A DNA stretch of 64,000 nt, from positions 34,462,001 to 34,526,000 of the forward strand of contig NC_070614.1 in the NCBI RefSeq assembly GCF_027172205.1, read 5' to 3'. Below the pieces are notes generated by a model that searched no databases, had not been told where the DNA came from, and saw only the letters and a program-made list of their open reading frames with translations. Shown here piece by piece: positions 9,689 to 22,098 of this stretch. This DNA comes from Podarcis raffonei. Lineage: Eukaryota; Chordata; Lepidosauria; Squamata; Lacertidae. How positions within the stretch are numbered: position 1 is the first letter of the stretch; each line of letters begins with the position of its first letter. Made by a program: the position numbers and the translations under genes.

Positions 9689-12600
9689 TTTATTTATATC
9701 CCGCCCTCCCCAGCCGAAGCTGGGCTCAGGGCGGCTAACAACAATCAAAATAATCCAACATTCTAAAAACATTCATTATAAAATTAATTAAAATCAAATT
9801 AAAATCAAATTGATGGCAACCATTAAGCAAAATTCTGTGCAGATTGCCAGAGGAGGGGGTCAGGCTGTGCCCTGACCAAAGGCCTGGTGGAACAGCTCTG
9901 TCTTGCAGGCCCTGCGGAAAGATGTCAGGTCCCGCAGGGCCCTAGTCTCTTGTGACAGAGCGTTCCACCAGATTGGAGCCGCGGCCGAGAAAGCCCTGGC
10001 TCTAGTTGAGGCCAGCCTAACCTCTCTGTGGCCTGGGATCTTCAGGATGTTTTTATTTGCAGACCGTAAATTTCTCTGTGGGACATACCAGGAGAGGCGG
10101 TCCCGTAGGTACGAGGGTCCTAGGCCGTATAGGGCTTTAAAGGTTAAAACCAGCACCTTAAACCTGATCCTGTACTCCACCGGGAGCCAGTGCAGCTGGT
10201 ATAGTACCGGATGAATATGATCTCGCAGCGAAGACCCCATAAGGAGTCTCGCTGCGGCATTCTGCACCCGCTGGAGTTTCTGGGTCAGTCTCAAGGGCAG
10301 CCCCACGTAGAGCGAGTTACAATAATCCAGTCTGGAGGTGACCGTCGCGTGGATCACAGTGGCTAGGTCTGGGCGAGAGAGATAAGGAGCCAGCTGCTTA
10401 GCTTGGTGGAGATGAAAAAATGTCGCCTTTGTTATAGCTGTAATCTGCGCCTCCATAGAGAGGGAGGTATCGAAGATTACACCCAAACTCTTAACGGACG
10501 ATAAGATGTACAACACAATGACAATGATTAAACTATGTATAAAATATGCTTTAGATTTGAATGCAATTCTCATTCCAGCATAGTGCCCAAGTATTACCAA
10601 CACTTCACAGCCTTGGTTTTTGCAGTAAAGGAGATCAATGAAAACCCTCAGATCTTACCCAATCTCACGTTGGGATTCAACATCTATGACAGCCATAACA
10701 ATGCAAGGAAGACCTATTATGCCACAATGCTGCTTCTATCAGCTCTGAAAAGATTTATCCCTAACTACATAAAGAACAACCAGAAAAATCTAATTGCTGT
10801 CATTGGGGGACTAGATGCCCACATTTCTTTTAACATGGCAAATCTCTTGAATAACTATAAGATTCCGCAGGTAGGAGATTTGTGTGTTTTTGTGTGTGTT
10901 ATTGGAATTTAACTGTTACTCACCATTACTTGTTCCTTCTTTTTAAAAATAATATTTTTATTAGTTTTCAATTACAGTCCAATAATATAATATTTATAAT
11001 ATAATTATTACTACAAATCATTCAAATACTGAATTATATTATTTAGCTACAGTGGGACCCCAGTGTGCTAGATTTGATGGTTTGATGGTTTTCTTTATTT
11101 TTGTGTTCCAAAATCTAATTAATTTCAATGACATTCTGGTCATAATAAGAATTCCTGATACAACAACTGCAATATTAATAACTTCTATTCGTGTTGACAC
11201 ATTAAATGATTTATAAAACTACAAGTGAGGAACTCAACATATATCCTTGTTTTTCCTGTGTGTGGCAATTATTCTGTCTGTGGTGATTCTTCCTGTCCTT
11301 GTAAGATGTTATGTTTTTCTTTCCCCTGGTTGTTGCTGTTTTCTGTCATGCCTTGGGCGGAGCTGATATCCCATTGTTGTTCCAGACATTTCTCCGTTGC
11401 TCTGTCCCGTGTTTCGTTGTTTTGCAACTTTAATAGCAGTTGCAAAAGGCACTCTGTCCCAGTAAATATTACCTGTTGCCACCATTTTTCCTCTCAGCCT
11501 GGGAAGAAGAGCAGTCTGTCGAACTGCAGGTGACTCAATAAAGAACCTTATCAGTTCTTGGCAGTTCACAGACTCCTTTCATCCTTCCTTCCTACTGAAG
11601 ATATATGAGCAATTACACTTCCAATTAAATTAAATTCCAAGTCCTCTTAGTGTTATTCAGCTCACTTTGTAAATAATAAAGGATGGGGAAGAGTCAGCTC
11701 TAAGTTTCCATCGTAAATCTTTTGCAAAATAGAGCTTCGCTCCCTCTTTCCTTTTTTTACACGCACAGTTCCGTTTAATGTTATAGTCCATATTTATAAT
11801 CCAATTTCTTCCATCTCATTTGTATAAATATAATTTGAACTAACATTCAGAGGAGGGTTGCTGAATCGTAAATGTAGAGAATAAAACTTTAAACAAAGAA
11901 ACTGTAGGCTCCTCTCCCCCTCACCGTATTTTGCTCTGAAACCCTTATCTCAAGTTCAAACCTTAAAGTCCTTGCAGTTGATTTGTTCTGCAGTTTGTGA
12001 TCTCATCTCTTCTAGCATGTTCCTGTACTTTAGTCCAATTAAGCTCTAATTAACAGGGAAACCATTGCTTATTAGTAGCAGTGTTGGTGGGTTTTCAGCA
12101 GGTGAAGTGATTTTGCACTCAGCGCCTCCCTGCCCCCTCATTCCATGTCGGAGTGAGAGCCAGGTACCGAGATTCAGCTCTCCCTAACCTGATAAAGAAA
12201 AAAGTTAAAGAAGTTGTGTATAGTCAAAATAACATTGCTTGAGAAGGGCTGTTACTCAGTGTTGGAGCATCTTCTTTGTATGCAAACTATCCCAGGTTCC
12301 ATGTAGGACTGGGAAACACCCCTGCAAAGTCATTGCCAATCACAATACTCAGCTAGATGGACAATTGGTATTATGCTGTATAAGGCAACTTCCTCTAAGA
12401 GTTACCTCTTATTTTATCTTGACAATATTTTATCAGAATGTTGGAGTCATGTAGCAATTTAAAAAATGAAAAGAATCCCCACTGTGTTTCCACCTCACCC
12501 ATGGAGCCACTCAGTGGTCATAGATGATCCCATATTCTTTTAGTCACAGCTATCTTGAGAAATAAAGTAGTACAATTCACTTGTATTATTGTTGTGAAGA

Positions 12601-14832
12601 CTGATAAGGTGTGGGATGAATCAAATGCCTTCTCCCTCAGATGATCATCCATCAGTTGTAGGAAGCAATTTTTGGCCATTTCTCCCGCTCTTGCTAGGCC
12701 CCACACTTTACAAAGATCTACTTTGGAGGGTCCCCAAATCCTCTGGAGGGGAGGGGGAATTGGCAAATATTGAATCCCTCCTTATTTTGCAGACAGGTAG
12801 CTTTGATTAGGAGAGAGATGGCATTGTACTCTAACGTTCATGGTTTTGAAACCTTCAGCATGACAGATACATTCTATTACTGTTCTCTTTCTCCGCCTTC
12901 CCCAATTTCTCTTCAGCTCATATATGGTTCCATTCCATTGATGAATGATGAAACCACAGGGCATTCCTACTACCAGATGGTCCCCCGTGAAGCCCTTCAA
13001 TATACAGGGATTCTTTCTTTGCTTCTATATTTCAAATGGACATGGATAGGAGTCTTTATAATGGATGATGAAAACGGTGAAAGATTTTCGCAAACTGTAT
13101 TACCACTCTTTTCCCAGAAAGGTGTCTGCTATGCATTCATAAAAAGAGTCCCCCTATTCACTGATCCCTCTCAAATTAACCAAGTAGTAGAACATGGTGA
13201 GGAAATATATAATGAAGTAATGCATAGTACAACAAATGTTGTTCTGTTTTATGGAGAATCAAAATCAACGGTATTTTTGAGATGGATTCCATATTTTGCA
13301 GAAAATCCACCATGTCTACCAAAAGCTATGGTATGGATAACAACAGCCCAAATGGAGCTCACTTCACAAGTGTTTCAAAGGAACTGGGAAACAGAAATAT
13401 TTCATGGTGTCCTATCCTTCACAATCCACTCCAATGACTTCCCAAAATTCAAATCATTTGTTGAGAGAAGAAATCCTTTCAGCACGAAAGGGGACGGTTT
13501 CATCAGGGACTTCTGGAAACAGGCCTTTGGCTGTGTATTCCCAGATGCAGATATGGCAGATGTGGAGGAGAATATATGCACTGGGGAGGAGAAATTGGAA
13601 AGCCTCCCAGCACCATTCTTTGAGATGAACATGAATGGCCACAGCTATAGCATCTACAACGCTGTCTATGCTGTAGCCCATGCTTTACATGACATGTCCT
13701 CATCTAGACTCAAACACAGAGCAATGGAAAGTAAAATGGAGCATCAGAATCAACAGCTGTGGCAGGTAATATGCTCAGCAATGTTAATTGACAGACTACC
13801 ACAACCGTGGTACAATAGACTCAAATCTATATAAGAAAATTCTTTCCCCACAACTCTACCACTGTTCATCTTTATTCATTTTCACCAACTAGTATGAAAA
13901 TAGTAGCCCATTGGTCTTTTAAGATGGGCTCCTTGGTTCCATTGAATTTAGTATATGAACCATACTTGGTTTTATATCTATAAGGTGTATAGGTGTAGCT
14001 TTAAGAAGCATTCTCTCTGCCCCTCATTATTCTTTCCAAGTGATCCCTTTCTCTCACACACTTTGATTAACTAAGTAACCCACATTCCAGTTCAAGGCTG
14101 TCCTCCAGATATTTATTGGACTACAATCCCCAACATCCCTAACAATTAGCCATGCTGGTTTGGACTGATGGGGGTTAGAATCCAACAAAATCTGGAGAAG
14201 GGCGCTACATTAAATAGTTCTGCTTTAGGTTGAGTATAGACATATAGAAACATGCCACAATACATTCCAGCATTCATTCATGCTTGCTACTGCTTACTGT
14301 ACTGCTGCAATTGGTTTATTTTGCTCAAGTCTTTTTGACATTTTGAAATTTTATTTGTTCATTTAAGAGTTTTATCTATAATTTGGAAGCATAATAATGA
14401 TGATAATGATGATAATGATAATAAACCTACAGAGACAAAAACAGTGAAACAAGGGCTAAAAAGCAATATTATCCAGAACATAGAACAGAAATCAATTCAA
14501 TCACAGGTAATTCAATTTCAGTAATTACCTCTTTTTTATGGGGGGGATGCAGAGAAACGCATACCCCTAAACAATTTGTGAATCTAAGTTTGGCCTCATT
14601 AAGGGGTAGTATTTCAATATGAGTAGGAAAATGAGAGCACCCCTAAACATTTTTATTAGAAAAAAAGCAATGTATATATCTCTGTGTGAGAGAGAATAAA
14701 ACATTTTTTAAAAGACTTGCAGTCCTCAGCAACATAAAAACCCTACTTATACACAAACAAATTCAGCAAACTATACTTCTGGGGGGGAAATAAATGCAAT
14801 GAATCATCTGTTGGGACAGTAGCAGTTATGCA

Positions 14833-14881
<49 letters not shown>

Positions 14882-17800
14882 ATACCACCATATACCTGGA
14901 GGTCTCAGGGTGGTTCACATAAAAGGATCACAGTATATAAAATAAAAATAAAAGCAGTAACCAAAAAGAGCCACATTTTAAAAGGGTATGGGATGTTGGT
15001 TAAAAAAGGCCTGGTTAAAAAAGAACGTTTTTGCCCAGTGCCTAAAGGTGTATGAATGAATGTGCAAACTATTCAATGTAATGGGTGAATGTTCAAAAAA
15101 GACATTTGCTGTAGAAGCATTTATTGGAAGATACGTTTTCATGATGGGAGTCAAATAGGTGGATAACCAAATAGCTTCCTGGTGGTATCATCACTGCTCT
15201 TGGCCAGAAGGGAGATTAGCAGGGGAAAGTGGCAGGGAAGTTGAGATAGAGCAGCTGCCCTGTGGGAGCACTGGTTCTGCTTGTGCACTCAAGCTACACA
15301 GATCTCTCCACTGCCTTCCTCCTCTCCATCACTCTCTTGGGAAAGAGTATGAACAAACGTGACAGGAAGTTTGCTTTGTGGTGGTATAATGTATTGCATT
15401 TTGTAAACTGATGTGAGACTTCTGTTTAAGGCAACTCTTAAGTCAAATTCATTATAACATTGACAACAATGTCACAGTTATGATTTTCATCATTAATTGT
15501 ATCTGCTCCCATCTCTAAATCATAAACAGTGAGAGTATTTTTCATGTTTCCCCGCCAAATCAAAACCCATACATAACATTACTTCTTGATATGAAAAATC
15601 CAATTGCAGTCCTTTCTCAACTCTTACCTTCTTCTAACCAACCTAGCTCCATCATTTCCTCAGAAGTGTCTCCTTTAACAACAATGCTGGAGACACAGTT
15701 TCCTTTGACCAGAATGGGGAGATAGTGGCTGGATTTGATGTGATCAACTGGATTGTTTTCCCAAACCAATCATTTCATAGGGTGAAAGTTGGAAGGGTGG
15801 ATCCTAACCAAGTGTTCACCATCAATGCGGATGCCATAACATGGTACAGTGGGTTTAACCAGGTAAGTCCCTTGCCTAGTGAACATTATATCCAATTTTG
15901 AACGAGTACGAACTGTCTGGGATGTATGTGGTGTTAGGGATGGGATAGTACCTCTGGTGGGCAACATATCATGCTTTTTCTGGGGTAGTTTGTACACCTT
16001 TGGTCCCCACCCTGCTGTCAGTCCTCAGCTATAACTCCTAGAAGCTTGCAGCATAGGACAATGGCCAAACCCTGGGAAAGGTTTCAAGTGGCCTGATAAG
16101 TGAGATGAGGGTAGTCAATGGGTCTCAAACCCTTGTTTAGTAAGGGACTTCACCTGCAGGCAAATACATGCTCCGGTGGATAGAGCAGACAAGAGCAATA
16201 CGGGGTTGAACAGTCAAGAAGGCAGTTTTTGCACATGGTGTAAAGGAGAGTGAGGGGCAGATAGGACCTATCAACCTGGGAAGGTAGCCCATCTGGGAGA
16301 AGGAAAACTCTGGTGCTAAACCTCTGCTACTTGCATGATATTTTCAGGAAAAGAAAATGCTAAGAAGTAAAGCCTACACAGATCCAGAGTGCCACACATC
16401 TGGGAAATCCAAGATATGTCCTTTGGGAGGGGGCATCTGAAATATTTTAACGGAAATGTCTGGGTTTTTTGGCGGGTGGGCTTGAGCTTGGATGCAGGCA
16501 CAGGTGGCTTCGGTGTGGGGTCGGGCACGGGCAGCTTGGGCGCAGTTGTGGGCTGCTCTGCATGCCACAGCCGCTGCCCCATGCACCCATACCAATCCAC
16601 CTCCTTCTGCAGCTTGTGCTGGCAGCAGCTTTGGCTATCCTTTTTTTTTGCTCTTCAAGATATGGCAACACTACCCTAAAACGGTTGGACAGCACATTGT
16701 ATGCCTCCTTCTGGCAACTCCTGCAGCCAGACTGGTGCCAAATGTATTGCTCCATTGGACCATGTCAATGAGTACAAAGGGGGTGGGTCTTGGGGCAGTC
16801 AGGAACCTCCATATACACTACCTGGGTTTACACCCCAGGGATGTCACTTTGGTTCTGCTAATGCAGCAGTTTGACTTCACATCCAGAGCCACACTCCATT
16901 GTCTCCTGAGACAAACAGATGCCAACAACTATCTGTCCTGATGTCTAAAACTGATTTATTAATAAGATATTAATGAAAACCTATAAAAATATACTGCTGC
17001 TGTTGTTGCTTTTTTTCTCAAAGAAAGATGAGCAGTAGATTAAATATAGTATATGGGGTTCCAAAAGTTACTATGGCTAATATGTTCTTCTCTCTATTAA
17101 CCTAGAATGATTTTGAGGAAATGTAATATAGAATTTAATTATATCTCTATGTTATTTAAGTCACCAAATTCCACCACTAGAAGCAGATGATACCTGGCAC
17201 CCTCTGCCAGCATATACTAACAATGGGTTGTTGAAACATACCAATAGTTGAAAGAAAATGATATGTATGTATGTATGTTTGCATGTATGTCTGAAAAAAC
17301 ATGCATTGCAATGATTGAATAACCTAAAGTGTAAAAGCCCATATAGGAATCAAAGTAGAGAATCAATTTACAAAAAACCCATCACTTTGACAAGTGTAAT
17401 TAATGTAAATATTTAGGCACAATAGGATATCATTTTATTTGTGTTAATAAAGAAAGGTAGCAGTCTTAACCATATGCTGCTTATGGTGATATCACTTTGG
17501 AACAAAAAAGAAGTCAAAAGAAACATAAGAATTACATCTCCTATTTTGCTTTCTCATTTTTTCATTAGACCCAGCCACTTTCTTTATGTAATGAGAGGTG
17601 CCATCCTGGCTTTAGGAAGAAAGTGAAGGACGGGAAACCATTTTGCTGTTATGATTGCATCCCATGTCCTGAAGGGAAGATTTCAGACCAGGAGGGTAAG
17701 AATTAAGTATATATTGTATTACTCGACACAATTGTTCCGACTTAAAGACAGAGGAATGTGCCTATATCACAGTTACTTTTCTTTAATGTTTGAAGTGTTT

Positions 17801-20208
17801 GGAATGTGCAGCCATTAATGTGCAGAAGCGGCTTAGTCCTGCTGACCCGGAAGCTGTATGCTGGCTCTCTCGGCCAATAAAGCGAGATGAGCGCTGCAAC
17901 CCCAGAGTCTGTCACGACTGGACCTAATGGTCAGGGGTCCCTATTATCATTAGCTTCAGGTTACTCACATCAGTTTCTATCAAGAAATGATAATGCCTTC
18001 TGAGTAGTTATCTGAAGGGAGGTACTGGTGATATTTAGGAAAGAATGTAACTTTCAATGGGAGGGTTGAATTATTCATGGATGGCAGCCATTAAACGCCC
18101 CAACCCAGGCATTATGTATCCAATACTTTAAACATATTCACATGCACTTTGCACCAGGTTGGGGGGTGATGTAGGATGCAGGAAGGGGGGGAAGGCATCA
18201 GGGCTTGCAGAGGAAGTATGCCACCCTGTGAGAACTTGGATCCTGAGCCAGCACCTCTGCCACCATTGGGACTGATTTGGTCTGAACACTCTGACACAGG
18301 CCCACACTGATAAAGCAATGGCAGGCTGGTGGGGGGTAGGATAGAATTGCACACTAATATTACATCTATTCAACAACACTTTGTATTGAGACTCCCAAAC
18401 TTTTGTAAGATAGCTAATGTCCTAATTTCTACATAATAACACACACACAGAGAGAGAGACATCTGATTTTGGATATTGCACTTATACCTGCAGCACTGGG
18501 AGGGATAAGCAGTTTCCTTTGAGACTGCTGATGATCTAGAGATTTTACGCTGGAGCAAGTAGTGCTAGCACCACTCATCAGCTGACTGCTCCAGCAAAGG
18601 AAAGAAGGGGAGCTCATTTTTCGCTTCTGATTATTACCACATTGAAGCCCTAGACTTACCTGCACCACATCCTGATATCTGGTGCAAGGCAGGTGGACAT
18701 GGCATATTCAAAGGAGCCCCAAGAGTCAAATGAGGAGGCCTGGCATGTCAAGTTTGGACTGCAGGCAGCAGGATTACCACCCCTACTCTAGTGAAAGGCA
18801 GAGCAGTTCAAGTCATAGTGGAGTACTTTTGATGAGAGGGGAGTGTGACTTCACCTGGCTCCATCATTACAGCACTTAGGTGGTATGCCTACAAGTGATA
18901 GAGAGGGTAAACACATGCCGACATCATGAGATGTTTGAAGAACAGAAGTGAATTGGAAAATGATCTTTTTGACCCCCCTCAGCAACTTGCAGCTCTGGGC
19001 CTCTTTGCTGTGCCATCTTGGGAGCTGGCATAGCACAAATATAACAATTTCTTGCTCTTCTACTATTCTCCTAGCCTGCGTTAGATGCTGTGCTATGGAT
19101 GTATACCTTTTAAACAAGGCCACCAAAGCAAATTAACTGTGACTTAGTAATCCCACGTTCTGTGCCACTTAGAGGATGAGTGATACTTTTCATACTGCAC
19201 GTGCTGAAGGAAGTATAGACTAAAATATGTTCTCTGTTTGCAAAAACAACAACCCAATTATAACTCTCCCCACCCCCAAATTAAGACCATATGCCTTCTT
19301 TTTCAGACATGAATGATTGTAATAAATGCTCAGAAGAAGAATATCCAAACACAAATCGGGATATGTGCATTCCCAAGGAAATAAGCTTCTTGTCTTTTGA
19401 AGAAACTTTGGGGAACATTTTAGTCTGCTTTGTTCTTTCCTTTTCTTTGGTTACAGCTCTGGTGCTGTGGACATTTCTAAAGCACCACAGCACACCCATT
19501 GTCAAAGCCAACAATCGGGACCTCACCTACACTCTCCTCATTGCCCTTCTCTTCTGCTTCCTTTGTGCATTGCTATTCATCGGAAAGCCTGAGAAGTTGA
19601 CATGCCTCCTCCGACAAACAACATTTGGCATCATCTTCTCAGTAGCTGTTTCTTGCGTGTTAGCAAAAACCATCACAGTAGTTCTGGCTTTTATGGCCAC
19701 CAAACCAGGATCCAAGATGAGGAAGTGGGTGGGGAAGAGAACAACCACTTCCATTGTGGCTTCCAGCTCCCTTATTCAAGCAGCTGTCTGTACTGTGTGG
19801 CTGGGATTCTCACCCCCATTCCCAGATCTTGACACACACTCGTTGACTAAAGAAGTTGTACTAGAATGCAATGAGGGATCCGTGACTATGTTTTACTGTG
19901 TCCTGGGCTACATGGGCTTCCTGGCTATTGTCAGCTTCACTGTGGCTTTCCTTGCCAGGAAGTTACCTGACAGTTTCAACGAAGCCAAGTTCATCACTTT
20001 CAGCATGCTGGTCTTTTGCAGTGTTTGGCTGTCCTTTATTCCCTCCTACCTGAGCACCAAGGGAAAATACATGGTAGCTGTGGAGATCTTTTCTATCTTA
20101 GCCTCCAGTGCTGGTCTGCTGTGCTGCATCTTTGCCCCCAAATGCTACATCATTGTGTTACGGCCTGAGCTGAACAACAGGGAACATCTAATAAGAAATA
20201 AGGCCTGA
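8162..20208 (+). CDS. Vomeronasal type-2 receptor V2R-B, complete six-exon gene
   Basis: Class C GPCR for pheromone or amino-acid/peptide ligands in vomeronasal neurons. Exons: 8162-8376, 10579-10870, 12917-13765, 15647-15862, 17569-17695 and 19307-20208; junction phases 2, 0, 0, 0, 1; total 2601 bp, 866 residues, close to the usual V2R length. Residues 1 to about 18 are a signal peptide, about 20-524 the Venus-flytrap ligand domain, 525 to about 585 the cysteine-rich domain and the rest the seven helices. The ATG at 8162 is preferred to the in-frame ATG at 8126 because it matches the starts of C and D and opens directly on the hydrophobic core. All exons are open. Intron 1 holds an L2 LINE ending about 75 bp before exon 2. 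Confidence 0.95.
8505..8605. repeat. Short palindromic dispersed repeat, copy 1
   Basis: AATGCAACTCCCATCAGCCC and GAGAGTTGTACAATG flank a centre with CCAATGGCCAGAG, an imperfect inverted repeat. Three more copies occur at 14108-14215, 38850-38950 and 60384-60500. The form looks like a small MITE-like or LINE-tail-derived repeat common in squamates; the class is not settled. Confidence 0.5.
9170..9540 (-). mobile_element. CR1 LINE relic, antisense
   Basis: AAGGCAGTCTGTTTCATACTC, AAGTTTCTTCTAATGTTCAGC and CTAAATATGATCAGCTCATTC follow the well-known antisense order of CR1 3' ends (gaggcagtctgttcca..., ...cctaatgttcag, ...ctaaacatacccagctc). It is heavily diverged. A matching relic lies at the same place in intron 1 of V2R-C. 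Confidence 0.6.
9641..10505 (-). mobile_element. L2-type LINE, 5'-truncated, antisense, next to exon 2 of V2R-B
   Basis: The minus strand encodes [37 protein letters not shown] and [18 protein letters not shown], the end of an L2-group RT, and finishes in AGGGCGGGATATAAATAAAA with (TTA)n at 9641-9687. The RT part is open through its end, so this copy is younger than most LINE relics here. Its 5' edge is about 75 bp before the exon 2 acceptor of B, close to where a branch point would lie. Confidence 0.85.
10579..10870 (+). CDS. V2R-B exon 2 (flytrap lobe 1)
   Basis: Begins after CATTCCAG and reads [20 protein letters not shown], then the conserved sequon PNLTLGF (likely N-glycosylated) and IAVIGGLDA, ending KIPQ before GTAGGA. 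292 bp, as in C, E and F. Confidence 0.94.
10937..12060 (-). other. AT-rich intron 2 stretch, possibly an L1 3' tail with an insertion
   Basis: TTTTTAAAAATAATATTTTTATTAG at the left resembles the antisense end of the L1 relics in C and E, but no L1 protein is readable. A GC-richer block at about 11256-11580 has AATAAAG near its end and could be an unrelated inserted repeat. No gene is evident. Confidence 0.3.
12245..12395 (+). mobile_element. tRNA-Ala-like SINE
   Basis: GTTACTCAGTGTTGGAGCATC, TTTGTATGCAAACTATCCC and CAGGTTCCATG follow a tRNA with box A, a TGC-like anticodon arm and box B. The body ends with TAGATGGACAATTGGTATTATG and TATAAGGCAACTTCCTC, the usual 3' end of this squamate SINE type. 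Diverged and without a clear target duplication. Confidence 0.65.
12917..13765 (+). CDS. V2R-B exon 3 (main flytrap exon)
   Basis: 283 codons from [11 protein letters not shown] to QLWQ, between CTTCAG and GTAATA. It carries [39 protein letters not shown] and the [17 protein letters not shown] block that closes lobe 2. No stop. Confidence 0.95.
14108..14215. repeat. Short palindromic dispersed repeat, copy 2
   Basis: GGACTACAATCCCCAACATCC is roughly the reverse complement of GATGGGGGTTAGAATCCAAC across a central AGCCATGCTGG. It is the best preserved of the four copies. Confidence 0.55.
14834..15060 (-). mobile_element. LINE 3' end (L2/CR1 group) with (ATT)n
   Basis: (ATT)n at 14834-14881 leads into ATACCACCATATACCTGGAGG and TCTCAGGGTGGTTCACATAAAA, the antisense 3' end of an L2/CR1-type LINE. 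Only the tail is present, in intron 3 of V2R-B. Confidence 0.6.
15647..15862 (+). CDS. V2R-B exon 4
   Basis: 72 codons, [16 protein letters not shown] to YSGFNQ, between ACCTAG and GTAAGT. Holds the NQS sequon and the [12 protein letters not shown] strand that ends the ligand domain. Confidence 0.94.
15863..17568 (+). other. Intron 4 of V2R-B, no recognised element
   Basis: A GC-richer block at about 16440-16800 gives several overlapping short open frames on both strands, none resembling a known domain. A (TATG)n tract lies near 17268. I see no gene or clear transposon here. Confidence 0.6.
17569..17695 (+). CDS. V2R-B exon 5 (cysteine-rich domain)
   Basis: [15 protein letters not shown] then [14 protein letters not shown]; 127 bp between TTCATTAG and GTAAGA, ending in phase 1. 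Confidence 0.94.
17822..17942 (+). mobile_element. 3' half of a Sauria-type SINE
   Basis: GACCCGGAAGCTGTATGCTGG, then AACCCCAGAGTCTGTCACGAC and TGGTCAGGGGTCCC, match the body and BovB-like tail of the SINE at 59229-59620. The tRNA head is absent. Confidence 0.7.
19307..20208 (+). CDS. V2R-B exon 6 (seven-helix domain)
   Basis: Follows TTTTTCAG with [15 protein letters not shown]. Seven helices follow; notable are [15 protein letters not shown] in loop 2 and the [18 protein letters not shown] block of TM6. Ends [14 protein letters not shown]. 902 bp. Confidence 0.96.
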
Positions 20209-20499
20209 AGAATTTGTGCACCTTCATGTTTTAGAACTCTGGAGTTTTGCTTTTGTTTGCACACCAGAATATTTGTAAGAGCTTCCCTTTCAGCAGGCGC
20301 CATAAATATGTTTCCCTACAGATGTCACTGTGTTTTTAAATTTATAATCTGTTCTTCACTGTAAAAGGCTCTCTATGTGGGTAGTATTCAAAAATAACAA
20401 CGTTAAATCAATTTAAAACTAGAGCAAATGATCTTTAAACTACAATATTCATTCTATATTATTGGAATAAATAGCTAGTTGCATCAGGGCTCCTCCATT

Positions 20500-20510
20500 A
20501 TTTGTCTTCT

Positions 20511-20558
<48 letters not shown>

Positions 20559-20740
20559 ACTCTGCCCATCTGACTGGGTTGCATTACATTACACATTGAA
20601 AGGCTTCCCTATACAGGGCTGCATTCAGGTGTCTTCTAAATGTTATATAGTTATTCATCTCATTGACATCTGATGGGAGGGTATTCCACAGGGTGGGTGA
20701 CACTACCAAAAATCAACCTGTTCCGTCAGAAAGCTTGGTA
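20500..20740 (-). mobile_element. LINE 3' end (L2 type) with (AAC)n
   Basis: (AAC)n at 20511-20558 leads into CTGCCCATCTGACTGGGTTGC and later TGATGGGAGGGTATTCCACAG, the antisense of the L2 3' end also seen at 6550-6720. It lies in the 3' flank of V2R-B. Confidence 0.7.
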
Positions 20741-22098
20741 AAGTGGAATGTGCTTTAATGGCAAAACCTTATATTACATAATTGCACATTCTATTTAATT
20801 ATTTTATTTAAATATTTGTATACCTTTTTTTTTACAAACTATATCAAAGCAATATGCAACAATGTTAAACAAAGACACTCCCGACATCACGAGGGGGTGG
20901 GGTTGCGGGCTCACGCCCCCAACTACAATCTCGCGGGGCTGGCGTCAGCCCCGCGGGACCCAGGGATTCCCTAGCTCATCAATATTCATCACCCTCAGCG
21001 CCAGCCAATCGGCTGGCGCTGGGGGCGGGCTTACCAGGTGCACTTAAGGCCAGGGCAGCCCTGCCTCGCCCCCTTTTCTTTCTTGCAGCAGCTGCGGTTT
21101 GGGTCTGGCCTCGCGTTCTTTTTCTCGGCCTTTGGGATCTTCAATTCTCTGGCTTCTGCCTCCTTGCTGCCGTCCATCTTTACATACTTCGCACCCTCAC
21201 CTTGCCGGAAACAACACCGTCCTCCCCGAGGAGCCGCGGCGGTCTTTCGTCAGAGGGGAGTCTTCGCTTCTCTGCCCCTTTCGTATCCAGCCCAGAGCGG
21301 GAGCGGGTTCGCAGTCGTGAGTCGCAGCAGCGCTCTAAGGAGGTTTGCCGCATCGGGGGGGCGTGGGGTGCCCACTCGGAGCGTGTCTCTGGGTCCGGTT
21401 TTCTTTTCCTTTGTTATTTCGTTGCCGGCGCACCTGGGAGCGGGAGGCGGAGCATTCTGTGCGTCGCCTTGCTTAACAGCGGGTTTGCCCTCCGAGAGCG
21501 CAAAACGGGGTTCTGCTGAGGGGTTTATACGGAGCCGGCTCGCTGTGAGCAGGCGGGGGTGCGCGGTTTCTTCTTTTGCCGCTACAGCGCAGCAGCTTCT
21601 CTCGTCTAAGGGGCTAGTTCTGCAATTTGGCAGCGAAATTGGTTCAATCTTTGCAGGTTTACTAGAGGCGTGCACAGTTGCCCGGGTAACAGGGGGCAGC
21701 GGGTGCCATTTTGGCCAGACCTCGTGGTACTTATAGCGGCCATCTTGGGTGAGGCATCTCCGTGTCCGTAGGCCACCAGCAGCTGACTGCCAGCTATCTA
21801 GGAACCACTATAGCTGTGCGCGATTTAGTTCTTTTTGGTGCTGGTTTTAAAGCGTAGCATTTATCTCTGTATTGCTGCATTTCCGTGATTCCCTTTAATA
21901 CCTACCTTCGCACCGCCTTGCTGCCCCCACATCCATAGGCCTAATTCGCAAAAGCAATACTTTACCTTTAGAGCCGGGCATTTCATTTTCAGTTGATTTT
22001 TAGTCACGGTTGCCTTCCTATCTATTACTCTTTTGCACAAAAAATTTTATTGTTTCGCGAGGCTGCTTGCAGGGTTTCCAAGCTTTGCTTGGTAACTC

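Noticed and set aside
11256-11580. Possible solo LTR (GC-richer block with an AATAAAG near its end, in an AT-rich intron)
   Set aside because: No convincing TG/CA ends, no target duplication and no partner sequence; kept only as part of an unassigned intron stretch.
16447-16941. Overlapping open frames of about 95-150 codons on both strands
   Set aside because: They follow local GC richness, overlap each other in opposite directions and show no known domain or splice pattern.
21038-21736. A 232-codon open frame in the GC-rich leader of the Ngaro element
   Set aside because: Low-stop GC-rich composition gives open frames on both strands here; the product has no recognised domain and the typical gag frame lies downstream.
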